64,000 nucleotides of DNA from Schistocephalus solidus (lineage: Eukaryota; Platyhelminthes; Cestoda; Diphyllobothriidea; Diphyllobothriidae), in assembly GCA_017591395.1 (NCBI GenBank), contig WEDG01005379.1, forward strand, positions 93,192 through 157,191. The letters run 5' to 3'. Shown piece by piece: positions 47,498 through 56,520 of this stretch. Position 1 is the first letter of the stretch. Each line of letters begins with the position of its first letter. The notes beneath the pieces were generated by a model, which saw nothing but the letters and a program-made list of their open reading frames with translations, made no database searches and was not told the origin of the DNA. The position numbers were made by a program, and so were the translations under genes.

Positions 47498-47605
47498 ATA
47501 CACCCCCGCCTAGACCGAAGGCCGACATAAAAACGATGCCGAAGGTAAATGCTATGTTAAAACTCTTGAGTGATAAAGCGGTCGGGAAAGTGGACTCGAC
47601 AGTCA

Positions 47606-49340
47606 CTACGAGGCTTGGAACCCAGGATGGTGGAGTCCATGAAGGGTGTGAAACACAGCCCGACGTATCAAGGCGGGCACGAAAAAGCAATGAAAATAAG
47701 TCGAAACATCACAGAGGATGGTGTCAGTCCCGGTGGTGAGTTGAACGTCCGCTAGCTGGAGACCGCTGACTGACTCATCGCCAGGACAACCGACCCTTTG
47801 TTGTTCAGCAGCCATAGCAAAAAGATCGATCCCTTGTGAGAGTTGGAGAGCAGAGAGGGAGGGTCTGGAAAGCATGTCAGCTACCTCATTCTTCGTGCCA
47901 TCAATGTGGCGGATGTCGGCAGTGAATTTTGAGATGCAGTCCAGGTGGGAAATATCTCTCTGGTTGTACTTGTCGGAGTGGGACCGAAGAGCAAAGGTCA
48001 GTGGCTTGTGGTCCGTGAAAATGGCGAAGTTCCGATTTTCAAGGAAATGTTGGAAATGCTTCACAGTCTGGTAAATGGCGAGACATTAACGACTACATGT
48101 ACTGTAGCGCGTATCGGCCGGCAAAAGTTACGTGGAGAAAAAGTCCAACGATAAAGTCGAACCCATAAGATGTGGTTGCAAGACCGCACCTACAGCTAGG
48201 GTTGAAGCATCTACCATAAGGGCCAGCTGAGCATCTGGAGCGGGATGCGTGAGCAAGGTGGCGTCGGCAAGGGACACCTTAACGTTTTCGAAAGCGGACA
48301 GTGCCGCACCAGTAAGCTCGATGGGACCCTTGGGACCGGACAGCATGTTGGTGAGTGGTAGCATGAGGTCAGAACAGTTCGGGAGGAATCGGCGGTAAAA
48401 ATCGACCATGCCCAGGAAACGTTGGAACTGACGATTGGAAGTTTGTGGATGAAACTCACGAATGGCATCTATCTTGGAGGGTAGAGGACTCAAACCATCA
48501 GAGTCGACAGGATGGCAAATAAATTCGAGCGAAGGCACATCAAAAACGCACTTGGAGGGGTTGATGATGAGGCCACACTTTTCGAGGCAATCAAACACCA
48601 AGACAAGATGTTCCTTATGCTCTTCAGCACTCCGACTAGCCACCAAGAGGTCATCTATGTAGGCGTCCAAAAAAGGCAGGCCACGCAAGCAACGGTCTAT
48701 GAACCTCTGAAAAGTCTGGGCAGCATAACGAAGGGCCGAATGGCATGCGGATTAACTAAAACAGTCCGAACGGTGTAGTAACGGCGGTTTTGGGGATGTC
48801 TTCAGGGGCGACAGGAATCTGACGGAATGCGCGTACCAGTTCAATCTTCGAGAAAACCACTTTGCCAAAAAGGGTTCCGGGTGAAATCCCAAAGATGAGG
48901 CCCTGGATACTGATCGGGAATAGTGAGGTTGCTGAGGGCACGGTAGTCATCACAGGGTCTCCAGTCACTCGATGTTGACTTGGGCACCATATGCAAAGAT
49001 GACGCCCAGGGGCTCTCGGACGGTCGAATGACGCCCAGTTGTGGCATATGTTCGAATTCAGTTTTCACAACCGGCAGACGCGCAGGCGTCAGTCGTCTAG
49101 GACGCGCGAAAGCAGGAGGATCCGAGGTACAAATGAGGTGCACAACATCGTGCAAAACTGGTGGTTCTTGACGCTCGGATATTGAATTTGAAGCTCCCGA
49201 TAAGGACAGGCAATATCTGTATTCAGGACAGGTAAATTGCAAGGGGTTGTAAAGGGAGAAAGGACCAATCAGGCACTGCGCAATGGTTGGCTGGTTCTTG
49301 TCGGCGAGTGAAAGCGCGTGAAAAGGGCAGCGCGCGTTCT
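47606..49340 (-). pseudogene. Gypsy pol remnant: RT, RNase H, integrase start
   Basis: Pol copies the element RNA into DNA in a cytoplasmic particle. Minus strand, in order: an RT entry segment ([16 protein letters not shown], then [20 protein letters not shown], about 49020-48890), a shifted piece [20 protein letters not shown] (about 48860) ending [12 protein letters not shown] before a stop, then MPFG. After another shift come LPFLDAYIDDLLVASRSAEE (about 48680) with the YIDD catalytic motif intact, and the primer-grip and thumb part NRQFQRFLGMVDFYRRFLPN. RNase H shows DASTLAVGAVL (about 48190) and TDHKPLTFAL (about 48015). An H2C2-like integrase start ([11 protein letters not shown], about 47630) ends the remnant. 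At least three frame breaks make it inactive. Confidence 0.88.
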
Positions 49341-49355
49341 CGTTCAGGGTCACCA
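49341..49355 (-). promoter_or_regulatory. Putative primer-binding site of the gypsy element
   Basis: Minus strand TGGTGACCCTGAACG directly follows the 5' LTR. Its complement, CGTTCAGGGTCACCA, has the CCA end of a mature tRNA. The tRNA identity was not determined. Confidence 0.55.
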
Positions 49356-49656
49356 CTTTAGCGAGCAACTATGATCGATAATACGATCCCACGCTAAGAA
49401 ATAAGAGAGACAAGCCAAGCCAAAGGTTACGATACGACGGAATCAGCTGATGACGCCGCCCAGTGAAAAAACAAAAACAATAGGTGGATAATCAGTTAAT
49501 GTCACCGAACCCCAAACCAGTTGGCGTGTGGTGCGTTGCAGTTAATAAATGCCAACTTAAAGCAAATATTGGTAAATGCGAGTTAAGTAAATGTGTAATA
49601 AGTGGAATAACTGAAGAACTTTGCGCATAAAATAAATATGGTAAAGGGCTACCACA
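49356..49656 (-). repeat. 5' LTR of the gypsy element
   Basis: Partner of the LTR at 47195-47497. Its outer edge (CCACA on the plus strand, TGTGG on the minus strand) directly abuts AGCTTACTGTATCAGAATTG of the interrupted tRNA-like unit. Confidence 0.88.
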
Positions 49657-49752
49657 AGCTTACTGTATCAGAATTGGTGGATTCCATACGTTGCAGTAGG
49701 CTGGGTGGGTAACTTGATTAAACTCACGGCTCCCAGTGGGGCCTCATAGCTC
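49657..49752 (+). repeat. tRNA-like unit, continuation after the gypsy element
   Basis: AGCTTACTGTATCAGAATTG to GTGGGGCCTCATAGCTC continues the unit broken off at 47194 (GGGCAGTCA). The intact copy at 44.9-45.1 kb has these two edges joined as GGGCAGTCAGCTTACTG. Confidence 0.8.
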
Positions 49753-49866
49753 GTTCAGGATCACCACTTAAGCGAGCAATTACGATCGATAATACGACCA
49801 CATATTAAGAAATAAGAGAGACAAGCCATGCGCAAGGTTACGATACGAAGGAATCAGTTGACGACG
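49753..49866 (-). repeat. Gypsy LTR fragment inside the tRNA-like sequence
   Basis: GTTCAGGATCACCACTTAAG, GATCGATAATACGACC, AATAAGAGAGACAAGCCATG and CGAAGGAATCAGTTGACGAC match the first ~105 bases of the LTR plus the adjoining primer-binding-site region. It replaces about 12 bases of the D arm (AGTTGGCTAGAG) of the tRNA-like part. Confidence 0.8.
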
Positions 49867-49990
49867 CGTTGGCTGTACTAAAGCCTTTCCCTTGTTGGCG
49901 TGGGTTCGAATCCCACCGAGGCCGCCGAGTTTTTCACAATTGGGTCAAACGAATTATTGAAATCTGTCAAAAGCCTTTACTAACGCTGTT
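49867..49990 (+). repeat. tRNA-like unit, 3' half
   Basis: CGTTGGCTGTACTAAAGCC, GTGGGTTCGAATCCCACCGA and GGCCGCCGAGTTTTTCACAA, then CAAACGAATTATTGAAATCT. It is the remainder of the unit interrupted at 49752, with an intact T arm. Confidence 0.8.
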
Positions 49991-50694
49991 TTTTTATCAT
50001 CCTTCCCCTATTCACACTTCGCACATAGCACACACAAACAGACGAAAATGATCGATTTATACTACGTTCCAACGTTTCCATTCAGCTGCAATGGCCTGAA
50101 GAGAAGTAAGCGAAAGCAGCGCGTATGCTCGCCAAATCTTCTTTTGAATCTTCTAATGGGAATTTTTGCGACGTTAAATAATTTCACTCGTCGAGCGGAG
50201 ATGACCGTTTATATGTATGATCGAGTGTAGTCTTTCGCTGGAAACGCAAAAGGAGGATGGCACGCCAGCACCATCGACCGAATAAGCTTAGGCGACGGAT
50301 ACCCTTTGAGCGTACGAGTTGAGCCTCATATTCATACATATATACCTCTTATCCGGGGCCTCGTATACTTGCAACTCGGCTTTAAGACTGATCTTCTGTA
50401 TATTCCAGAGGTTCAGATTTGGTTCGAAGAGGACCATGAACGCCTGGTTGAGCTGATAAGTAGTTCACCATTTACTCTGCCCGGTCAACAGAAAGATCGA
50501 TACAACGTTGAAGAGTATCTAGAATATTCACCAACTACTGGGCCCCACAGTAGGACCAGATGAGACAATAGTTGCTTTCGAAGAGTAAAATTGTAAACCC
50601 ACATCTGATGAATTCCCACCCATATAGGACGGAGCTTACTTTATTTATCAAAGAATATTGACAGCACTACAGCGTCATCAGCGCATAGGTACGG
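49991..50694. other. Anonymous DNA, no gene seen
   Basis: An 85-codon plus-strand frame at 50306-50563 (MSVRVEPHIHTYIPLIRGL start) shows no recognised motif and could be chance or an exon piece. Confidence 0.35.
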
Positions 50695-52020
50695 ATGTGG
50701 CAGTTCGACCGTCGATTTCGACGAGGTCCACCGTATGCTCCACACCAGGTGGTGCAGAGACGGTGACTTGCGCGTGAATAAGTTTTAAGTGATAGTAGCC
50801 TTGCGCTGCAGCTACCACACTCTCTCCTCCTCCCTCCCCCACCTGAGCTCGGTGTCAAGACAGAGTCAAGAAGACCGGAGAAGGGAGAGGGCGTATGTGG
50901 CTGGCGCGGCCGGAGCCGCCCCTGGGCGTGCCACCACACCTGGCTCGGATCCCACGGAGTGGGAGTGCCATAAAGGCCACATTAAGAAGGAGCCATTGCA
51001 ACCTGACTCTCAGTCCGCCAGTCAGCCACTCCACACAAAACACACATTGGGCTGACCACGTGGTCCGAGTTATCCCGTTAAGTTGGCAACCTTCCAAGCC
51101 ACGGCTTTTAAGCGCACCGTGATAGTTTCAAGCGCGTCAGATTGTTTTATAGTGAGGAAAATACGCTGAGCTCTCGACCTCACTCTTCCCCCACCCCCCA
51201 CAATCAGACCACTGTCCGAGCCGGTCAGTTGTCTGATGCGGAAGCAGGCGCAGCTGCTGGTGACCTCGTCTACGTGTACTACGTACACGACCTGGCCCCC
51301 AAACACAAGCACCAGGATTTCACACAACTGGGGGTTTAACGGCTTACATCTCACATGTGTGAGATAGCCAGAGGTCACGTTAAGAAGGAGCCATCGCAGC
51401 CTGACTCTCAGACCACCAGTCAGCCACTCCACACAAAACACATTGGACTAACTGCGAGGTCTGAGTGTAATTGTCAGTTGGCAACCTTCCAACCGCGGCG
51501 GTTAACGTTACCGCACACTCTTATCCTCCCCCACCTGAGCCCGGTCTCACGACACAGACAAGAAGACCGGAGATGAGAGAGGTTGCAGGTGGCTGGCGCG
51601 GCCGGAGCCGCCCCTGGGCGTACCACCACACATGGCTTGGATCCCACAGAGTGGGAGTGCCATAAAGACCACATTAAGAAGGAGCCATTGCAGCCTGACT
51701 CTCAGTTCGCCAGTCAGCCACTCCAAACAAAACACACATTGGGCTGACCACGCGGTCCGAGTTATCCCGTCAGTTGGCAACCTTCAAAGCCACGGCTTTT
51801 AGCGCACCGTGATAGTTTCAAGCGCGTCAGATTGTTTATAGTGAGGAACATGCGCTGAGCTGTCGACCTCAATCTCTCCCCAACCCCCACTATCAGACAC
51901 TGTCCGAGCCGGTCAGTTGCCTGATGTGGGAGTGGGCGCATTGGCTGACGGATCGGCGTACCCGTCTTCGCGCGCCACAGCACGACCTGGCCCCCATAAC
52001 GCACACACCAGGATTCACAA
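50695..52020 (-). repeat. Composite GC-rich repeat D, two ~708 bp tandem units
   Basis: Blocks at 50815-51130 recur at about 51523-51840: CACCTGAGC, AGAAGACCGGAGA, GGCTGGCGCGGCCGGAGCCG, GAGTGGGAGTGCCATAAAG, AAGGAGCCATTGCA and CACCGTGATAGTTTCAAGCG. The whole is an inverted copy of 32226-33118. It lies directly beyond the zinc-finger end of the LINE and may be related to that element's 3' region. No coding function is inferred. Confidence 0.8.
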
Positions 52021-52256
52021 ACTCAGGGGATATGGAGCAGCCATCGCCATCTGACTCCCAGTCCACTGGTCAGCCACTCGACACATAGCACATACACTGA
52101 GCCGACGGCGTGGTCTGGTGGAAGCGTCGGATTGGCAGACTTCCCAGCCATGGTTTCTAGGAAACCGTGATATACTCTGGTAAATGGTGATTGTGAGGGT
52201 GTTATCGATGCATTGGTGTCGGTAGTGTGCGCTGATGTAGCTTAGCCTGCGGTGGT
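52021..52256 (-). other. Sequence after the LINE zinc-finger ORF (putative 3' region)
   Basis: Follows the stop of the zinc-finger frame on the minus strand. GC-rich, with no clear poly(A) tail or short terminal repeat, and it merges into composite repeat D. Confidence 0.4.
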
Positions 52257-53110
52257 TTACCGCAGGTTGTCGTGGAGGCGCATGTGTCCTAATAGGCCCA
52301 TGCGGTGTGTAAATGTGCGGGAGCAGTGAGGGCAGTGAAGCCGGGCGCGTCGACTGTATGTCGGAGCCCACGGCACTGGTTCACCAGCCTCCGTGCGATG
52401 GATTCGCAGGTGACCGACCAGGCCGATGCGTGAGTTGAAGTTACGGGCGCAGTGTGGGCAGTAGAAATCGGTAGAGGCTGGGGGGATGTCATTCATGGTA
52501 GTGGGGGTGGCAGGGGCGTTAAGAATGGCAGGAGCGGCGGGTGTGCATGGTGTATCGGTGTAGTCAGCATTGTGGTGAATTCCGCTGTCATGGATGCGCA
52601 TGTGACCGAATAGGCCCATGCGATGAGTGAATGCGCGAGGACAGTGAGGGCATTGGAGGCGACGATCTCTGCTGTGTGATGGTGCTCCAGGCACTGGCTC
52701 ACCGGTCTCTGTACGATGTATTCGCAAGTGACCGACCAGGCCGATGCGTGAGGTGAATGTGCGGTCGCATTGAGTACAGCTTAGGAGAGATTCCCCATCG
52801 CTGATGGTGGTGGTGGTAGTGAAGGCGGTGGTGGTTGCGGTGGTAGGGGTAACAGGCGATGAGTAGATGGATGTGGTCTCAATGATGGTAGGAGTAATGG
52901 CATTGATGCCAGGAGTGAGGGTGGGGAAGTCAGAAGGAGGGTTGGCAGAATTTGACGTAGAAATTGGAATTGTCGGATTGTTGGTGCATTGCGTCCGAAG
53001 ATGTCCAACCAGGCCGATTCGCGCGCGGAAGATGCGTTGACAGCGCGGGCATGTTGGCAAGGCCTGGGCATTGGCGGTGTTGGTCCAGGGCTCTGGTGAC
53101 TTTCGTGCCT
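52257..53110 (-). CDS. C-terminal C2H2 zinc-finger module of a LINE ORF
   Basis: The frame from about 53110 to the stop near 52257 (first Met at 53060, 267 residues from there) carries five fingers. Finger 1 is C2HC (C4, C7, H20, C25). The other four are C2H2: C95/C98/H111/H115, C137/C140/H153/H157, C201/C204/H217/H221 and C243/C246/H259/H263. Their helices alternate between SRIGLVGHLRIH and THRMGLFGHMRIH types, and HRTETGEPVPGAP-like linkers join the pairs. Ser/Thr/Pro-rich spacers separate fingers 1, 2 and 4. Such fingers probably bind element RNA or DNA. In this copy the frame is out of register with the RT frame upstream, so it would not be made as a fusion. It lacks its own evident promoter. 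Confidence 0.8.
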
Positions 53111-54560
53111 TCGGCGAATAGGTCCATGCTCCTTTGCATGTCCTCCTCCGTCACGGTGTTAAAGGCGCAGTCGTCCGCGAAGAGCAAGTTATGGGCTGTA
53201 GTCATAGACACGCGCGTTGGAGCCTGCATACGCCGACTGTTGAGAAGGTGCCCGTCAGTTCTGTAGGCGATGCGGATACCAGGCTGCTCATCACGGTAGG
53301 TGTCCATCAGCATAGCCGAGAACATGAGACTGAAGAGGGTGGGGGCCAGTACGCAGCCCTGCTTCACTCCGTTGGTCACTGCGAATGCTTCGGATACCGT
53401 CCCGTTGTCAGTGACGCGCGCCGTCATCCCGTCATGAAGCTGACGCACCATGTGCGTGAACCGCTCAGGACAACCAAATTTCTGCATGACTTTCCACATT
53501 CCGTCACGATTCACCGTGTCAAAGGCTTTCGTTAGATCCAAGAAGGTAGTGTATAGATAATTTCGCATCTCCTGACACTTCTCTTGTAGCTGGCGGGCGG
53601 CAAATATCATATCGGTTGTTCCGCGGTGTCGGCGGAAGCCACATTGGCTTTCCGGGAGCAGGCCCTGCTCTAGGTGACCAATAAGACTATTGAGAAGGAT
53701 ACGGGCGAAGATCTTCCCGGCGATGTTGAGCAACGAGATGCCTCTGTGATTATCACAGAGTTGCCGGTTCCCCTTCCGTTTGTAGAGATGGACGATGGTC
53801 GCGTCTTTGAAATCCTGAGGAACTTGTCCTTGGCGCCACATATCCTGGAAGAGTGTTGTGAGTTCTGACATCTGCCGGGGCCCACCGTGCTTGAAGACTT
53901 CCGGTGGGATTGCGTCAGATCCCGGTGCTTTACCGCTGGAAATCTGCTGCACGGCCCGGATGGTTTCTGGTATGGAAAGCGACAGATCCAGGTCATTGTT
54001 CGTGTCCACTTGAGGGAGCCGGTCAATGGCAGCATCGGAGATGGCTGATGAGCAATTAAGGACACTTCTGAAGTGCTCGGCCCAGCGCTTCAGAATTTGC
54101 GATTTCTTTGTTAGCAGTGTTGTGCCGTCAGAGCTGAGCAGCGGTGCGGACCCCTTGATACACGGGCCGTAGATGGCCTTGATGGCTTTGAAAAAGTTTT
54201 TCATTTCATTGCGGTCCGCATACCCCTGGATTTCCTCAGCATTTCGGATCATCCAGGCATCCTGCATCTCCCGCAGCCGTTGTTGTACAAGGCGCCAGCA
54301 TCTGAAAAAGGCTGCTTTGGTGGCGTCAGTCCGAAGGTCCATGTAGGCTTTGTGTAGTCTATTCTTCTCCGCGAGTAAGTTGCTGATGTCGGCGTCATTG
54401 TCGTCAATTCAGTCCTGCTGTCGACGGCAGGCGCGTCCGAGGACATCGAGGGCGATGGACTGGATGACATTTCGCAGTTGACACCATCGTGTCTCCACGG
54501 TAGCGTTATCATCTGGAGCATGCAGGTCCTTCAGTTTCTCGGTTATTTGGTTGCTGAAAT
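53105..54560 (-). pseudogene. LINE reverse transcriptase, end deleted and frame broken
   Basis: RT of a target-primed LINE. From the Met at 54342 (470-codon frame): SSGKAPGSDAIPPEVFKHGG (135-154), FKDATIVHLYKRKGNR (178-193), NHRGISLLNIAGKIFARILL (198-217), FLDLTKAFDTVNRDGMW (267-283), GVKQGCVLAPTLFSLMFSAM (325-344) and the catalytic LFADD (387-391). The linker towards the endonuclease is open in this frame as far as a TGA near 54410, in a QD-stop-IDD context. After residue about 411 (near 53110) the sequence jumps to the region just before the zinc fingers, so the RT thumb and C-terminal part, several hundred residues in related elements, are missing. Inactive copy. Confidence 0.9.
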
Positions 54561-54597
54561 CAAAACAGTGAGCAGGCAAATTTAATGAAAAGAGTAT

Positions 54598-55563
54598 TTA
54601 ACTTACATGGCGGCCACTTACTTGGGGCCTTCGTCGGGGTTGCAGTCGGAGCCTCATCTGGGAGATGACGAGGCGGTGATCTGTCCAACCATCGGCATCG
54701 CGGATCGCCTTGGTTACCAGCACGTCCTGTCGATCTCGCCTCCGGACGAGAACATAGTCCAGCAGATGCCTGCGCCGCGACCGAGGGTGCATCCACGTGG
54801 CCTTCTCCCGCGTCGGAAGGCGGAAGAAGGTGTTGGTCAGCAGGAGACGGTGTTCCGCACACGTGAGCAGAAGAAGGAGGCCGTTATCGTTACAGCTACC
54901 CAGACCGTGGGGACCCAGCACTCCCTGCCAGGCAGCGTGGTCCGTCCCCACGCGGGCATTGAAGTCACCAAGGACAATTAACTTGTCCTCTTTCGGTACA
55001 GTCGCCAGCAAGGTGTGCAGGTCCTCGTAGAATTTGTCCTTCGCCGCATCAGAGCTCGTCATTGGGGGAGCGTAGGCGCTGATGATGGTGGCGAACTGGG
55101 CTCCCCGAAGAGGCAGGCGGAGGCTTATCAGGCGATCATTAATACCCTGCGGCAGACAGGGCAGACGTCCAACATTGTCGTTCCGGATGGCAAAGGCAAC
55201 ACCAGCGTCGCGTCGCTCTGCCTTTGGCCGGCCGCTCCAGAAGAAAGTGTAGCCGGCCCCCACCTCCTCCAGCTGACCCTGCTCAGAGAATCGGGTCTCG
55301 CTGAGAGCAGCAATGTCCACCTTGTAGCGCGCCAGTTCCCGAGCGAATAGCGCCATCCTTCGTTCCGGCCGGTTGCTCCTAGGATTATCTAAAAGGGAGC
55401 GAACATTCCAGGCTGCTAGTGTGAGTGGACTCACCCGAGCAGCCTGGAGAGTATGGCGAGGGGGATGGGGACGGGGGGTATTGTTGTTTGTTTGAGTAGT
55501 TTGCGATCTGCGAGCCGCGGCTGGCTGCAGAAGACGTGAGACCCAGCATTTTTTAGGGCACAT
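54598..55563 (-). CDS. LINE AP-type endonuclease domain
   Basis: A 321-codon open frame. The endonuclease of such LINEs nicks the target DNA in the nucleus so that the RT can prime. Motifs in order: [12 protein letters not shown] (N53), ALSETRF (E89), SAYAPP (Y164), LGDFNARVG (D200, N202), LLDYVLV (D269) and WTDHRLV (D295, H296). These are the expected catalytic and metal-binding positions, and all are present. The first 45 residues are basic and Pro-rich. The frame ends soon after [11 protein letters not shown] at a stop caused by a frameshift. The next residues (KLNT, then FSNQITEKL) lie in two other frames, so the link to RT is broken. The domain itself looks intact. Confidence 0.9.
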   Translation of the reverse strand: MCPKKCWVSRLLQPAAARRSQTTQTNNNTPRPHPPRHTLQAARVSPLTLAAWNVRSLLDNPRSNRPERRMALFARELARYKVDIAALSETRFSEQGQLEEVGAGYTFFWSGRPKAERRDAGVAFAIRNDNVGRLPCLPQGINDRLISLRLPLRGAQFATIISAYAPPMTSSDAAKDKFYEDLHTLLATVPKEDKLIVLGDFNARVGTDHAAWQGVLGPHGLGSCNDNGLLLLLTCAEHRLLLTNTFFRLPTREKATWMHPRSRRRHLLDYVLVRRRDRQDVLVTKAIRDADGWTDHRLVISQMRLRLQPRRRPQVSGRHVS

Positions 55564-55990
55564 TTTCTAGCCCCTTCCTCCGCGAGGAGGCAAGCAGTGC
55601 TATCCCTAAATAGGGCTGCTCGGACATCCCAGACGGCTGCCGAACTCCACTATGTGTCACGGTTTTGTCTTAGAGGGAGAACGACCCGAGTTAGCCTGGG
55701 CCGCCTACGGGGTTTCTGTCGCCCCCACCGTAGGACTTTTTGAGAGGGGGGAGGTGGAAAGTTCGGGAGTCAGACATACCAGGTGTGGAGGCACACACAA
55801 CACCGGAGACCCTCACCTGGTTTAGCCCGCCGGTCGTGACGGTTGGCCGGGGTGTGGCCGCTGGGAAGAACCCAACTTCGAGGAGCCACAGGTGAGGGTT
55901 GGGTACCAGTTAGAGGCGGCCACAGGAGCATTCACCACCTGTACGAGACAAATGGAGCGACCAAATGCAAGCTGTGTGATGCTACCCCTA
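55564..55990 (-). other. Putative 5' region of the LINE
   Basis: GC-rich, without an open frame of note. It contains the palindrome-like CCGCGAGGAGG and a run around GTGCTATCCCTAAATAGGGC. It could hold the element's internal promoter; this is inference only. Confidence 0.35.
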
Positions 55991-56344
55991 ACTAGTACCC
56001 CTACACCCCTAGGTACGGATAACGAGCGACTGTAACACCGGACTGGTCACAGACAACTCAGTCGTGGCGAAGACGAAGACCACGGGATAAGCACACCTGT
56101 CACTTGCGAGTGAATGTGTATATAATGAAACAGCCGTTCGATGCATATGCCTTCCTCTCTCTTCACGCCCATTGGGATGGCAGGACGAAGTACAGACGAT
56201 TGGGAGATGGGGTGGCTGACAGAGCTCAACTGACTCTCTGCGAGCGTCACACAGGACCTGATCCTTAAATCCACCTCTACTAAGCTTCACTTTAATGACT
56301 CGGGTCCAACGCAAATCATAGTGTAGCAGTCTAATCGACAGTTC

Positions 56345-56520
56345 GACCGTCGTAGTCCGACTAAGTCTACCCTATACTCCACAGCAGAGTGGTACAGGGA
56401 CGGTGACTTTCGCCGGATTATAGTCAGAGTAGACTTCCACTGCATTTACCTCACTCTCTGTTCTACTCACCCACCCGGACCCAGTGTCAAGACAGAGTTA
56501 AGAAGACCGGAGATAAAAGA
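56345..56520 (-). repeat. Module D copy upstream of the LINE
   Basis: GTTCGACCGTCGTAGTCCGA, CAGGGACGGTGACTTTCGCC, CACTGCATTTACCTCACTCT and CAGTGTCAAGACAGAGTTAA, AGAAGACCGGAGAT repeat the order at 50700-50885. Together with the copy at 50695 it brackets the LINE in the same orientation. Confidence 0.7.

Larger units (their letters stand above)
47195..49656 (-). mobile_element. Internally deleted Ty3/gypsy LTR retrotransposon
   Basis: Two direct ~300 bp LTRs (47195-47497 and 49356-49656) bound a ~1.86 kb internal region. On the minus strand the 5' LTR begins TGTGGTAGCCC and is followed at 49355-49341 by TGGTGACCCTGAACG, a likely primer-binding site because its complement ends in CCA like a tRNA 3' end. 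A purine-rich GGCGGGGG lies just before the 3' LTR (about 47503-47512). Only pol remnants (RT, RNase H, start of integrase) remain; gag and protease are missing. The element sits inside a tRNA-like repeat unit. I see no clear target-site duplication. Confidence 0.88.
52021..55990 (-). mobile_element. Non-LTR retrotransposon (LINE) with C-terminal zinc fingers
   Basis: Minus-strand order is 5' region (55990-55564), AP endonuclease, RT, five zinc fingers and 3' region. Elements of this build are, to my knowledge, abundant in diphyllobothriid tapeworms. I do not assign a clade with confidence. At least one frameshift, one stop and one large internal deletion are seen. No ORF1-type protein was recognised upstream. 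Confidence 0.85.

Noticed and set aside
54520..54640. A GTAAGT to TTTTGATTTCAG intron-like stretch between endonuclease and RT of the LINE (minus strand)
   Set aside because: The stretch still reads as LINE protein in shifted frames (KLNT, then FSNQITEKLKD), and splicing at these sites does not restore one frame. Frameshift decay explains it better.
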